This document shows, piece by piece, positions 37,148 to 48,485 of a stretch of DNA of 64,000 bases. The DNA comes from Lactarius indigo. Taxonomy: Eukaryota > Basidiomycota > Agaricomycetes > Russulales > Russulaceae. Positions within the stretch are counted from its first letter, which is position 1; every line of letters starts with the position of its first letter. A program made the translations under genes and the position numbers. The notes under the pieces were generated by a model. The model was not told where the DNA came from and ran no database searches. It saw only the letters and a program-made list of their open reading frames with translations. The DNA lies in NCBI GenBank assembly GCA_025766275.1, contig JAFKAC010000039.1:434001-498000 (forward strand). The letters run 5' to 3'.

Positions 37148-39533
37148 ATGGGTTGTTGTTCCAGCAAACCCGCCGAGGATGCGCCTGTCCAGTCCTCCAT
37201 GCCTATGAGAGAAGCAACAGAAACATCACAAGCCAAGCCCTCACCAGTCATGCCGCAAGGTGTGGGAACACCTGGACCCTCGTCCCAACAGAGTGGTACA
37301 ATGTCAGGACGAGGGTCGCCACAAGTCGTAGAAGAGCCTTTGCGTGAACCACTCGCTCGCAACAGGGTGAAGTCTGCTCCACAGAAAGTGCAATCCATGA
37401 AGGACAGCAGAGAATTGCCACCGTCTCCATCCCCGAGGTCTAGGGCGAAGTCGACCGTTGCCTCATCTAGTAGGAGTCGCAGTTCATCAACGAGCGCAGG
37501 TGAGCGCGACCCTGACCGATCCGCGTACCTCACTGACAATGACAAGAGCACTCAAGAGCATCCCCTAGACGGCCAGCCATGAGTTATGCCGCCCGTCGCA
37601 CGCTTAACTCGACAGTACGGCAAACGCTCCCCGAACACTTCAAGTGTGTTTTTCAACACTACCTAATACCATAATACCCATATTTTATCCGTAGATTCCG
37701 AATTCTCGTTGTAGGGAAGGTGCGCACATGCTGCACTCAGGCGGGTGTCTGTTAAAATTGATCTTGTTTCATAATAGAGCGGCTCCGGAAAATCGTCACT
37801 CATCAAAGCAGTCTTTAAAGTGGATGTCACAGTGCGTTTTTATTCTAATGTGTTTCTACGTCACCTACTTGACCGTGCAATGGGTATAAGGCGGCACCAG
37901 TGAGAGCCCCTGGCAAAGCCGATATCAACGTCGAGTTTCGTCCAGGAGATAACCGTTACCTCATTGTCCATGAGTGTTCCGGTTTGGATTCTCAGACTAG
38001 TGATTCGCAGGACTTGCAGACGATCCGGGACTTCATCACACACCGCACTGACCCAAGCCGCTCACCTTCAGAAAGACTACATGCCGTCTGGTAGAATAAT
38101 CTATTTTTGTGATGTTAAATGTCTTGTTCATGGATGAAAATCAATTTAGGATATGCGTCCCAGCGTCCGACGCTATTGCCGGGAGGCTCGGGGATGGTGT
38201 GGAAGAGATTCTTAACTTGAGAAACGGTGAGCACAATCAATGCTATTTCCTTTATTAACGTCACCGATGTGAGTTTTAGTGCCAGTGATTGTCGTGTTCA
38301 CTAAATTTGACGTGGTCGTCTCCCAAGTTCGTCTCGACAGCCCCAGCGAATCTCATGAACGCGCAAGGACCAGGGCACAAACAATGTACGAAGACTCATG
38401 TCGCCGAATGTTTCGTAAGGACCCAAGGGATGTGCCTGCAGAGATCGTTTCAGGTACCTTTGTCTCCCATACGCATTATAGAGGGACCAACTGAAGTCAC
38501 CAAACATCCTCAGAGAATTTAAGATTCATTGATCTTATCGACAACTTAGTCGTGACGACAGATAGGTTCATTACAGACTCACGCGGACCCTCTGGACGGT
38601 CTAGCGGACAAGGGGCAAAGCAACGAGTTGGTGCTGTACCTCTTGCGTGGTCAGCAGCGCTACGAGTAAACCATGACATCATCATTCAAGCTTCCATTGA
38701 GTACGTAGTGTTATTTCTCTTCTATACATTTCTAATCGTATTCATTTCCTAGAGTTGGACGAAACCGTAAGCATACTACCCTAATGAATTCAGGTAGATT
38801 CTAAATTACTCGTGGTCCTGTCAGGATATTGGCGTAGCCTATTGTCTAGTCTCGACTTCGCCGATCAGACACTCAAGAACTGCGTGAACATTATCCACCT
38901 CGATATTGTTGAGATCTGGAATATGAATGACAAGAGAAGGGTTTGGTTTTCCCCAGTCGTCGGCCATCCTAGCTGCGCTGACTAGGGGGACTAGTATCTC
39001 TCGAGCGATGTATTCAAAGCGAAGATGTCTCACTTAGTCAAAGACCTGGCTGGATCTGCAAGCGCGACGTCTGGGTGAGCACAGTCCTTGTGAGATTGAG
39101 TAGATCCTCAACCACGACTTGCAAGTAGTTCCGACCCGACCCGAGCTGGGGACGATTATGCAGATTGGGTCAACGACGTGTATAGGGGCAGGTAAGCAAG
39201 CGCTCTTGTCCCCCTGGCCTTGCTTGACCCCAGTCTAATAGCCAGGAGAATGTCCGTTGCGTGGTGGGCTACATTGTAAATCTCACGGTCATCCTGGACG
39301 GCATCTTCAGGGTGGCCGCTGGGGATATGTCGCCGAGTCACGCCCAGCAGGTCTTCGAGAGGCATGCGAGGTCCCGGCACAGGGATATGATCCACCGAGA
39401 TATCCGGAGCTTTATTACAGAGGCATTCGCAATCAGGTTTTCTGTGCCACAGAAGGACCTGATATTGGAGAGAATTATCGACTTGATAAAGCAATTCTGT
39501 GTCCCCCCTTCGGGAAATGGAGGAAGTGGTTGA
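37148..39533 (+). CDS. Lipid-anchored P-loop GTPase family, copy B
   Basis: The protein starts MGCCSSKPAED: Gly2 for myristoylation, Cys3/Cys4 for palmitoylation, Ser6. The linker holds one unit of the SRVKSAPQKV...RSRAKS...SSRS repeat that copies C and E carry in two and four units. After a splice near 37500 comes NSTVRQTLPEHFK, then FRILVVGK and, after an intron, SGSGKSSLIKAVFKVDVT (Walker A). ADINVEFRPGDNRYLIV leads to HECSG (altered G3), then ICVPASDAIAGRLGDGVEE and VIVVFTKFDVVV (G4 TKxD). The C-terminal part includes VPLAWSAALRVNHDIIIQAS, RYWRSLLSSLDFADQTLKNC, VRCVVGYIVNLTVILDGIF and IIDLIKQFCVPPSGNGGSG. Introns are short and frame is kept, so it appears intact. Its 3' end faces that of copy C about 0.5 kb away, and the two ends read the same for long stretches. 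Confidence 0.75.
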
Positions 39534-40020
39534 ATGGCCTGCCTTGCAGACTCAGGGACGTAAACCCAACCCATGCTCGAACCATCCCTCTATCCGTCGC
39601 TTCGAATCGTGCGCGTCCCATGTCTAACTTACTATTTACACATACTATCTAATATATGACTATGTGGATGATGATAAGCTTGCTTACGGAAACGAGTGGA
39701 CTTTCCCAACAATGATGGACGCGGCATTTGGACCTTTGTTACGCGACTTGAGGTCAGGAAGGTCAGGACTTTTCCGCATGATTCCCACGGACCGGACCGG
39801 TTTACCGCTGGTCAACCTTAGCTCTTGACGTTTTCTTTTTCAACTTCTGTATTTTTATGTTCTATTTATATGCAAATGCAACGCCGACGATGGTAAAATG
39901 GCTCTGTAAACACGCAATAAAATCGGAAATAAGACAACACGAGAATTAAAATACAATATCGTGAAGTAATGTGCCGTATATTGGACCATCCCCTCGGTCG
40001 CTCCTCCCCGGTTGGGTCTT

Positions 40021-42625
40021 TCAACTGTTTCCTGACGGAGGGACACAAAACTGCTTGATCAAGTCGATGATTCTCTCCAAGACCAAATCTTTCTGTGGTG
40101 CAAAAGACCTGATTGCGAATGCTTCTGCAATGAAGCTCCGGATATCTTGATTGATCGTATCCCTGTGCCGGGACCTCGCATGCCTCTCGAAGACCTGCTG
40201 GGCGTGACTCGGCGACATATCCCCAGCGGCCACCCTGAAGATGCCGTCCAGGATGACCGTGAGATTTACAATGTAGCCCACCACGCAACGGACATTCTCC
40301 CGGCTAGTAGTAGGCGAGGGGTCAACCGAGGCCATGAAAACAAGAGCGAAGAAGCTTCCTTACCTGCCCTTATACACGCCGTTGACCCAATCTGCGTAAT
40401 CGTAATCGTCCCCAGCTCTAGTCGGGTCGGAACTACTTGCAAGTTATGGTTGAGGATCTACTCAATCTCACAAAGACAATGCTCACCTCGACGTCGCGTT
40501 GGCGGACCCAGCCAGGTCTTTGACGAGGTGAGACATCTTCGCTTTGAACACATCGCTCGAGAGATACTAATCTTAGTCAGTAACTAGGACAACCGACGAA
40601 TGAGGAAAACCGAACCCTTCTCTTGTCATTCATATTCCAGATCTCAACAATATCGAGGTGGAGAATGTCCACGCAGTGCTTGAGTGTTTGATCGGCGAAG
40701 TCAGGACTAAACCATAGGTTGCTCCAATATCCTGACGTAGTAACGGCTATGTTAGAATATACCCGAATCATAGGGTCAGCGTCTTACGGCTTCGTCCAAC
40801 TCTGGGGAAAGAATACGGTTAAGAAGGTAGGAGGAGAAACAAGCTACGTACTCGATGGAAGCTTGAATGATGATGTCATGGTTTACTCGTAACGCCGCTG
40901 ACCACGCAAGAGGTACAGCACCAACTCGTTGCTTTGCCTCTTGTCCGCTAGACCGTCCAGAGGGTCCGCGTGAGTCTGTAATGAACCTATCTGTCATCAC
41001 GACTAAGTTGTCGACAAGATCGATGAATCTTGAATTCTCTAAGGAGGTTTGGTAATGTCAGTTGGTCCCTTCACAACGTGTATGTGGGAGACAAAGGCAC
41101 CCACCCGAAACGATCTCTGCAGGCACATCCCTTGGGTCTTTATGAAATAGTTGGCGACATGAGTCTTCGTACATTGTGTGTGCCCTGGTCCTTGCGCGTT
41201 CATAAGATTCGCTGGGGTTGTCGAGACGGACTTGGGAGACGACCACGTCAAATTTAGTGAACACGACAACCACTGGCACTGGGACTCACTGACGTCGGTG
41301 ACGTTATCGAGGGATATAGCATTGAATCGCACTCACAATTTCTCAGACCCAGAATCTCTTCCACTCCATCTCCGAGCCTCCCAGCAATAGCGTCGGACGC
41401 TGGGACACATATCCTAAATCGGTTTTTTAATAATGGAAGGCATAAAATATCGCAAGAAACTACTATTACCAGACGGCATGCAATCTTTCTGAATGTGAGC
41501 AGCTTGGGTCAGTGCGGTGTGAGATGAAGTCCCGGATCGTCTGCAGGTTTTGCGAATCCCCAGCCTGTGGGTCCAATGAATACTCATGGACTATGAGGTA
41601 ACGGTTATCTTCTGGTCGAAACTCGACGTTGATATCGGGATTCCCAAGCATATTCGTTGGAACCTCCATGATTCAGTTGCAGAGTTATTTTGTCGGTGAC
41701 GTAGGATTATAAAAGCGTACTGTGACATCCACTTTGAAGACGGTTTTGACGAGTGATGATTTTCCAGAGCCGTTCTATTGTGAAATGTGAAACCCAGACC
41801 AATTTTTTATTTCCCGGTACGCAGTGTGCCCACCTTCCCTACAACAAGAATTCGGAATCTACGGAGGTCTAAGAGTTATAAAATACAAGACGGTGTCGAA
41901 AAACACACTTGAAGTGCTCGGGGAGTAATTGCCGCACTGTCAAAGTGAGCGGCTTACAGGCCGGATAAAATGTTCGCGCTCACCTGCGCTCGTTAGTCTG
42001 ATATTTGAACTGGGACCCTTACTAGATGAAACAAAGGATGACTTCGCCCTAGATCTCTGGGGTAAAGGCGGCAGGTCTTCACTGCCTTTCGTGGGTTGCA
42101 TTTTCTGTGGAGCAGACTTCGCCCTTCCGCGCAGAGGTTGTTCATATGGAGACACCCTTCCAACTTGTGGTGACGTGGATGTCGACTTTTTACCACTCTG
42201 CTGGGACGAGGGGAGCATTTGCCGCACTGTCAAAGTGAGCGGCCTCCAGGCGGGATAATAGGCTCGCGCTCACCTGCGCTCACCAGGCTGGTACTCGAAC
42301 CGGGGCCCCTACTAGATGATGCAATGGATGACTTCGCCCTGGATCTCTGGGATGGTAAAGGTGGCAAATCTTCACCGCCCTTCGTGGATTGCACCTTCCG
42401 AGTCTGTGGAGCAGATTTCACCCTGCTGCGGGTGGATCGTTCATACGACGACACCCCTCCAACTCGTGGCGACGCGGGCGCAGCCCCTATACCACTCTGT
42501 TGGGGCGAGGGTGCACGCGCCGCCGTGACATGTGGCATGACTGATGGAGACTGGTCTTGCAGTGCTGTTTTCCCGTTGGCCACAGGGGACATGTCGGCGG
42601 TGGGTGTACTACAACGATTCCCCAT
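40021..42625 (-). CDS. Lipid-anchored P-loop GTPase family, copy C, with duplicated linker exon
   Basis: Minus-strand gene starting MGNRCSTPTAD: Gly2 and Ser6 fit myristoylation, but only Cys5 remains for palmitoylation. The linker repeat (RVKSAPQ...RSRAKSS) occurs twice because a 290-bp segment is duplicated in tandem (41931-42510). It is not clear which splice sites join the second unit to the G domain. The G domain has NGSGKSSLVKTVFKVDVT (Walker A), DINVEFRPEDNRYLIV, VHEYSLD where the Gly of G3 is missing, and VVVFTKFDVVV (G4). The C-terminal part includes VPLAWSAALRVNHDIIIQAS, RYWSNLWFSPDFADQTL and CVVGYIVNLTVILDGIFRVA, ending CVPPSGNS. Orientation is opposite to copies B and E. It may be functional, but the duplicated exon and degraded G3 raise doubt about GTP hydrolysis. 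Confidence 0.7.
41931..42510 (-). repeat. 290-bp tandem duplication inside copy C linker
   Basis: GCCGCACTGTCAAAGTGAGC begins at 41931 and again at 42221. The following bases (GCGCTCACCTGCGCTC, then CTAGATGA...GATGACTTCGCC) match in both units. Each unit encodes one RVKSAPQ-type linker repeat and a splice-donor-like CAGGTGAGCGCG on the minus strand. The period, 290, is not a multiple of three, so reading through both units needs splicing. Confidence 0.85.
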
Positions 42626-42685
42626 CAGACGAATTGGTGGAAGCTCAAGCAGGAGATTCGTGATACGCACGTCGCATTGGACCCC

Positions 42686-42715
42686 CACCTATATGAGAGC
42701 GGGCACGCAGGTTCC
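42686..42715 (-). promoter_or_regulatory. Conserved upstream block of GTPase copy C
   Basis: On the minus strand GGAACCTGCGTG (42715-42704) precedes TATAGGTG (42693-42686), about 60-90 bases before the ATG at 42625. It is the counterpart of the blocks upstream of copies B and E. Confidence 0.35.
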
Positions 42716-43316
42716 TACAGGTCGAACGAGGACGATCGAAAGTTGCCAGCCACCTGTAGGGTTAGGGTTCATTGGAGTTGTCTTGGCAGTGGCGACGGTT
42801 TCAGATCCTGCAACTTGAACCTCTCGTAAATGCTATACACTGAAAGCCACCTAAACGCTACTTAGGCCACGATTTATTTTGGATTCAGGAATTTCGTCTA
42901 CACGTGCTCACTTGCCCGTCGCCACGAGGCAAAAAGCGAACTGAAGGCTTGCATTCGAGATGCTTTCAGTTTTGCTGTTCGCCAAGCTGTCTGCGTAGCA
43001 ATGTTGGCAGCCAACTTCGTGGATACAACTTAGAGGCGTTCATGTGTGTTTAGGCTAGGGCCTCAACTGTTTGTAAGACCCCTGTGCTAGTACCGACGGA
43101 ATAGGGTCGGGACCTGTTATCACCCACGTTGAATAGGGGTAGGTGCACCGTCCTTGGAATGCGGTTGATGCATGGGATCACCGCATGCTCAACGGACGGA
43201 ATTTACTCCTACCATGAGGTTTACAGTAGTAACACACGCCGGGCTCTGACTTCCTCAACCCCCTCACCCCACACGCCCCAGTCAACATTTCGGCCCATTC
43301 AGTTGTGAATATCGTG
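42716..43316. other. Intergenic, shared upstream region of copy C and the DUF6535 gene
   Basis: Divergent intergenic region. No coding sequence recognised. It probably holds the start regions of both neighbours. Confidence 0.4.
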
Positions 43317-46262
43317 ATGCCCGGATACCCAGAGAACGCAGCTGACCCAGAACAGGGAGAACCGTTAGGTGGGTCTTGGATTGATTCTTATCCGAGCGGG
43401 TCACGGTATTGATGGTATCTAAGAATATTTAGGAGGAGAGGCATGGTCACTCGAAGAACGTTCCTACCGCAGTGCGTATCCTGTGTCATTGAGGGCGTGG
43501 AGATCTGACGGGTGACCCTTGTATATTTTAGATTCAGGAGGAGAAACAACGGGGAATTCTTCTTCGGAAGGCCCATTTCCTGCGGGGTCTCACAAAGAAC
43601 GCAGGGATTTCGATGACGGCGCTAATGCCCTCTGGTCTCTCTACGGCAAGGAGGCGAAAACACACGACGAAGCCCAGATCGTGAGCCTGGCAGATGATAT
43701 GGACGGAGTCCTTTTGTTTGTACGTGCATAATTACCCTGCTCATGATATGACCTCGATTCACTGAACACGTATTCCCATAGGCTGGTTTGTTTTCTGCTG
43801 TTCTAACGTCCTTCCTCGTCCAAAGTCTTCAGAGTTTACAAGTGAACCCCGCGGACCAATCGGCGTATTACCAGAATCAATCAGTGTATTATCAGCAACA
43901 ATCAGCGTATTATCAGCAGCAGTCTGTCGCGATACTGGCGCAGATCTCACAGCAAATTGCATCCGTCCTACAGGTCTCCGTCCCATCCATAGCCCCACAG
44001 GTTTCGACTTCACCTACCGTCCCACCGCCCTCCACCTTATCAACCGCCCAACAAGTTCCTCCCCCACCCACTTCCCCGCCGCCCTATCCTGCGTTTGAGC
44101 CAACATCCCCTGACATTCGAGTGAACGCCTTCTGGCTCGTCAGTCTCATATGCAGTCTGTCTGCAGCGCTCCTTGCGATTCTTGTTCAACAGTGGGTTCG
44201 GTCCTACATGCAGGTCTTTCAGCGGTACGACCACCCCTTGAAGAGAGCGCGATTCCGACAGTTTTTTTTCGAGGGTGCCAAAGGAATGCGGAATTTGGCA
44301 GAACAAGTCCCTAGGCTGATTCATGCCTCGCTTTTCCTATTTTTTTTGGGGCTTGGCGATTCTATGCTAAATATCAACACGACTGTTGGTATTACTACCA
44401 TCGTCCTTATCTGCATATGTGGATCGTGCTACCTGTACATCGTATCGGCGCAGCTCAGGAACATGCAATCGCCATACAAGACCCTCATCTCGAGTCCAAT
44501 ATTCTTTCTGATGCAGACATTCCCAAGACCTTATTTCGGCAACCGCTTTCTTCGCAAATGGCGGACGGCGCCCACGAGCATTGAAGCATATCGAGAAGAA
44601 CTGGTTATGGGAGAGAGCGACGAACGCAAAGACCGCGACGTACGCGCCATCCGATGGTTGGTCGATAACACTACGGTGAACGCCGAGATGGAACCTCTCG
44701 TATTGGCGATTCCTGGCACTTTCAACACAGAATGGGGCCGTGAAGTGTGGGCAGTCGTCTCCTCTCAGGGGCGCTCCGACCCCGACACTTTGGAGCCCCA
44801 GACAGATCACCCCTCTGCTAGCGGCCAAGTCTCTCTCACGCACCACTCCCCACATCCCGCAGAAGGAACTGCCGTCGACACCATCTGTCGATGCGTGCGC
44901 AACCTTTTCGAGACCTGCAACAATCACTCGTATTTCCCCAATGAGGAGGCAAGACGTAGGCGCATGCGCGCGTGCGCCGAGGCCGCGGCGTCACTTGTAT
45001 GCTGTATCGATTTTCGATTGGAGTGGTTGGGAGAGGTTGGAAAGTTGGTCAGCGAAATAGGCCACATCGAAAAAATCAACCAGTCACTGACGACCACGTC
45101 CGATCCATCGTTCATTGTACGTTGGACGTGCCTTTCACTCGTGGCTGTTCAGCAGATATTGTGCAGCAACCGACTGCAGGTACTTGCTAGATACGCAATG
45201 AGCGGACTCGCACGCTCTCAACCGGGATACGGACAACCGGACGACGTGGCGTGGAGGAGCGCTGAGAGGATCGAGGAATGTCTCAAGATAGCATGGGATC
45301 GCGTTGAGGAACTCCGTCGAGCATTCGAACCTTTGTCCCAGAAGAGGACCAACGAACAAGTCAAAGAAATCCTACAGAATCACGAACGACAGATTTCAGA
45401 GTTGGAGCGCATCAAAGTCGAAGCCGATAGCATGGAGGACTTCGACTGGCGGATCTCCCTCTATCAAGATGCAATGGACGACGCTACTTACAGGTTGACG
45501 CGGCAACTCCCCGGTGTATCATTTGACGAAGCTCACCGATCCGAATCCTTCCTGATAAGCAATGCTTTCAATACGCCGGCCGCAGGTACTAGCGACCCAG
45601 TCACTCCCCAGTTGATATTCCCGGGTCAACGGGTTCAAGCGTTGGCCAGACTTGGGCTAAAGCTTCGTGAAGTCCTGGATGGGCAGGTCGCCGACGGACC
45701 CAAGGAAGTCCTCGATGCCCTGAAATCCGTCGACCAAGTCCCTATTTCGCTGCGCCGGCCCGATGGATTGATGAAACGGCAACTGTGGCGCCTGCAAGAT
45801 CTACGCGACGGCGGTGGTCTTGGGTTTACGGTCGAACTCTTCTTCCTCTCCCTGAGACAACTTTTATCGATACCCTCATTGCACGAATCAAATAGCGTCT
45901 TCTACATCGGCACCTTCAGAATTATCACGTCCCACTGGGAGAAGGGCAGGGAATCGCTCGGGACGCAACATATCCTACTTAATGTCATTTGCGACCTGAT
46001 TATCCTGGGCCGCGGGGTATTCTCGGATATTTCATTTCCGGAACCTATCACGAGCATGCTCTTTGACACGGTAGGCGGTTTGCTTCAAGGGTATGCGGGC
46101 CCAGACGAGCATATCCGCGATGCCGTGCGGGAGATTAAGAGCGTCGACTCGAGAAGTTGCATGGACGTGACACTGCAGCGCAGGGCACTGACAGCTATTC
46201 ACCGTCACTGGCAACCGCAGCCCAACAACCCAAAAATTCAGGTTGGAAATTCCGTAAGCTAG
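43317..46262 (+). CDS. DUF6535 family four-helix membrane protein
   Basis: Exons 43317-43368, 43532-43719 and 43782-46262 give 906 residues, with introns of 163 and 62 bp. DUF6535 is a membrane family expanded in Agaricomycetes with no known function. The soluble start includes NALWSLYGKEAKTHDEAQIV and DDMDGVLLFAGLFSAVLTS. Four membrane segments follow: GLFSAVLTSFLVQSL; NAFWLVSLICSLSAALLAIL; HASLFLFFLGLG; and GITTIVLICICGSCYLYIV. A short repeat (YYQNQS, YYQQQS, YYQQQS) and a Pro-rich stretch lie between the first two, on the non-cytosolic side if the N-terminus is inside. About 650 residues of helical C-terminal domain follow, for example EELRRAFEPLSQKR, QISELERIKVEAD and RQLWRLQDLRDGGGLGFTVE. 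The ATG at 43317 is inferred from frame across intron 1. A paralogue of the C-terminal domain sits at 62805-64000. Confidence 0.88.
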
Positions 46263-46799
46263 AGGTACGAATCTCGGAACGCCAGGATCACGCGTAACAC
46301 TTAGTACTGCACATTGTAATTGAGAGTGTATCAAATAAATTATGTGGGGAAGGGCTTCGGCAAGAGTGGCCGGAAAGGCCATTCAATGGCCTATATCTTT
46401 AAGTCGGCCTATACTACTGTGTCCCTAAATCGGTCAAAAAGGGCTCATCAGCAGTCGTTTGGTCGTAATAGGCGCTGTACTCGACCATCAAACCTACTAG
46501 AGGATTCGATAGACTTGGGTTTCTGAAGGGGAATTCGAGAACCGAACATGAGGCTAGTCAATAGATCGACCTGGATGAGACGAGTGATGGTGAGGTGCGA
46601 TTTGGAAGCTGTCATCTCTCGTATGCATCGTACGTGAAGCGACCATCTTGGGGACTGTAGCGAAGTTTGGATGTTCAGTACTTTCAGTATTAAATTCTGT
46701 TGCGTCACGATGTTCTGATTATGTTATTGCAGTACACACACCAGGTCGCAGGCCGCCGTCTACACACAACATCATACGCACATAACCTCGCAGGTTGCG

Positions 46800-47360
46800 G
46801 CCAAGCCAGTCAACCATTCCCTGAGGAAGGGATGCAAAATTACTGGGCCAAGTCCTTCCGTTGCACTGAAAACCTAACTGCATGCTTCTGGAACAATGCT
46901 CTACTAGTAGTCTCTAGGCACCGTGGTGAATCACAAATCGGTTGCCAGACCTAACAAACTGCCCATCCAAGATCGGCCGGGGGTCAGTGGTGACATACCC
47001 CCAGCGCCCGTTCTGAATATGCCACCCAAAATGGCCGTGAGATCTAAAATGTAGTAGTTCGTCGCGCAACGGATCTCATGGCTGATAGACAAGAGCGATC
47101 GGGCCGGACTATGAGCCAAACTACACTCTCACCTGCACCCTAAACAGATCGGGTCTCGCTCTGTGAATTCGTCTCCGACTCCAGTCGCCAACTCGAGTTA
47201 AGAACGAATACGCAGAATTGAAACTGAAGGACAGTCGCGAAGGAGGTTCCACTTTTGGTTAGCCTCAACTGCAAAACCCGTTCTCAGCTAGACGTTACGC
47301 CAGCGGATCTAGCGGGGTCATCAACGAGACGAAACATTTTAGCTTTTAACCTACTGCACC
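46800..47360 (-). pseudogene. Relic of a sixth GTPase-family copy (3' part only)
   Basis: On the minus strand, degraded counterparts of the last exons of copies B/C appear in order. GTTTCGTCTCGTTGATGACC near 47330 matches the SHLVKDLAG region. GGAGTCGGAGACGAATTC near 47190 matches AGDDYADW. EIRCATNYYILDLTAILGGIF at 47075-47015 matches VRCVVGYIVNLTVILDGIF, and FSVQRKDLA...FCIPSSG near 46865-46810 matches VPQKDL...FCVPPSG. There are frame breaks and a stop, and the G domain is gone. It lies between copies C and D, just past the DUF6535 gene. Confidence 0.7.
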
Positions 47361-48210
47361 AAAGATACGGTACTGGTCACAGTAGGCGGTTAGCACGAGC
47401 GACGAATAATGCACACCAAGAGCCTGATTGGTCCGGTCCTCTGTGATTGGGAGTTGAGCAGGCTTATGGTGAGCTATCTAATTCACCGGCAAAGAGAGCG
47501 AGGAGCAAGCAGGGAGCAAGGCGAAGGCGTCGGAAGTGAATACAAGACCCCTCAGGTCCTTACACAGGTCGTGTGAGCCGAGTGGGTGGTCGTGCTCTTG
47601 ACCTCTAGCGACATTACACGTCAGTGAAACAGAGAGTGCGTGGACTGAACCTTTGAATAGGTGTCTCTTTAAACTAGAACCAATCGGTCTAAGGTCCTGT
47701 GCAGACTGCCCACATCAACTATCAATATGCAACTGTCGACCCGGATGGGGATGAAGCCATGTAGATCGACATCGCAAAGACTCAACGTACTCAACAGTCA
47801 CAGACGTGGAACGTAGATAATTTTGGTAGCAGTCGCCACAAATTTAGAGACCAAGAACTACCGCGTCCAGAAGAGCAGAAGGGTCTGATTCACAATCTGG
47901 GTTTTTCTCGTAAGACTACGCAGCAATTCAACCAAACAGTGACAATTTTTCGAGGTATTGTGAAGTCATGGCGGTCATACAGTGACCGTAACACCCAGGT
48001 GTCCCAATAGCGCGGGCACAAGTAGCCATGCTGCTCCCGTGGCTACGTATGAGATCGCTACAAGCATTCTTTTTAATGGTCGTATTTCTAGTAGAGATGA
48101 CGTGCGAGGTGTCGCGCTGCGACGACAAGCGCCTCTTGAACGGCCTTTTCAACGCAACGAGAGACTGTGCGGGCAGACTCGAAATTTGCAGTTAACGATG
48201 CGGTGGAGAG
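47361..48210. other. Stretch without a supportable gene
   Basis: Only short frames. The right end touches the P450 relic; the sequence immediately before 48211 does not match the P450 gene. Confidence 0.4.
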
Positions 48211-48485
48211 GTTCTTCGAAACTGAGAGTATAGCTGCCATCACGGCGATGATATCGAGGGAATAGGTATAGAGTTGAAGTCAAGGAAGAGCCCGGATTCA
48301 TCGGCGAGACATTTCGAACGGCGCTATGTGCCTCCCTCACGTGACCAATACTGTGCCGGCGTACAGTATGGTCCTACGGACTCCCACCCTCTTGTTTGCC
48401 ACTGCCTGAGTACACTTTTTGCCCCTACGGGGCCCGTCGCGTGCCGTTGGGATTCAAAAGGCGATGACTATAGCACATTTGCGAA
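48211..48485 (+). pseudogene. Relic of a cytochrome P450 3' end
   Basis: The bases from GTTCTTCGAAACTGAGAGTA onward match 51640 onward of the P450 at 49342-51791: FFETESIAAIT, then VEIKEE...FIGETFE. The match continues past the stop into 3' flank (CCCTCTTGTTTGCCACTGCC and ATTCAAAAGGCGATGACTAT against the bases after 51800). The relic has a TAG and indels. A duplication of the gene's tail, or an older copy with most of its 5' part lost, explains it. Confidence 0.75.

Noticed and set aside
39257..39652. 131-codon frame beginning RGGLHCKSHGHP, also seen as a minus-strand frame at 39866-40288
   Set aside because: Both are off-frame shadows of the last exons of copies B and C; their likeness simply reflects the inverted duplication.
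42757..42769. Telomere-like GGGTTAGGG
   Set aside because: Fewer than two full TTAGGG units; expected by chance and too short to mark a chromosome end.
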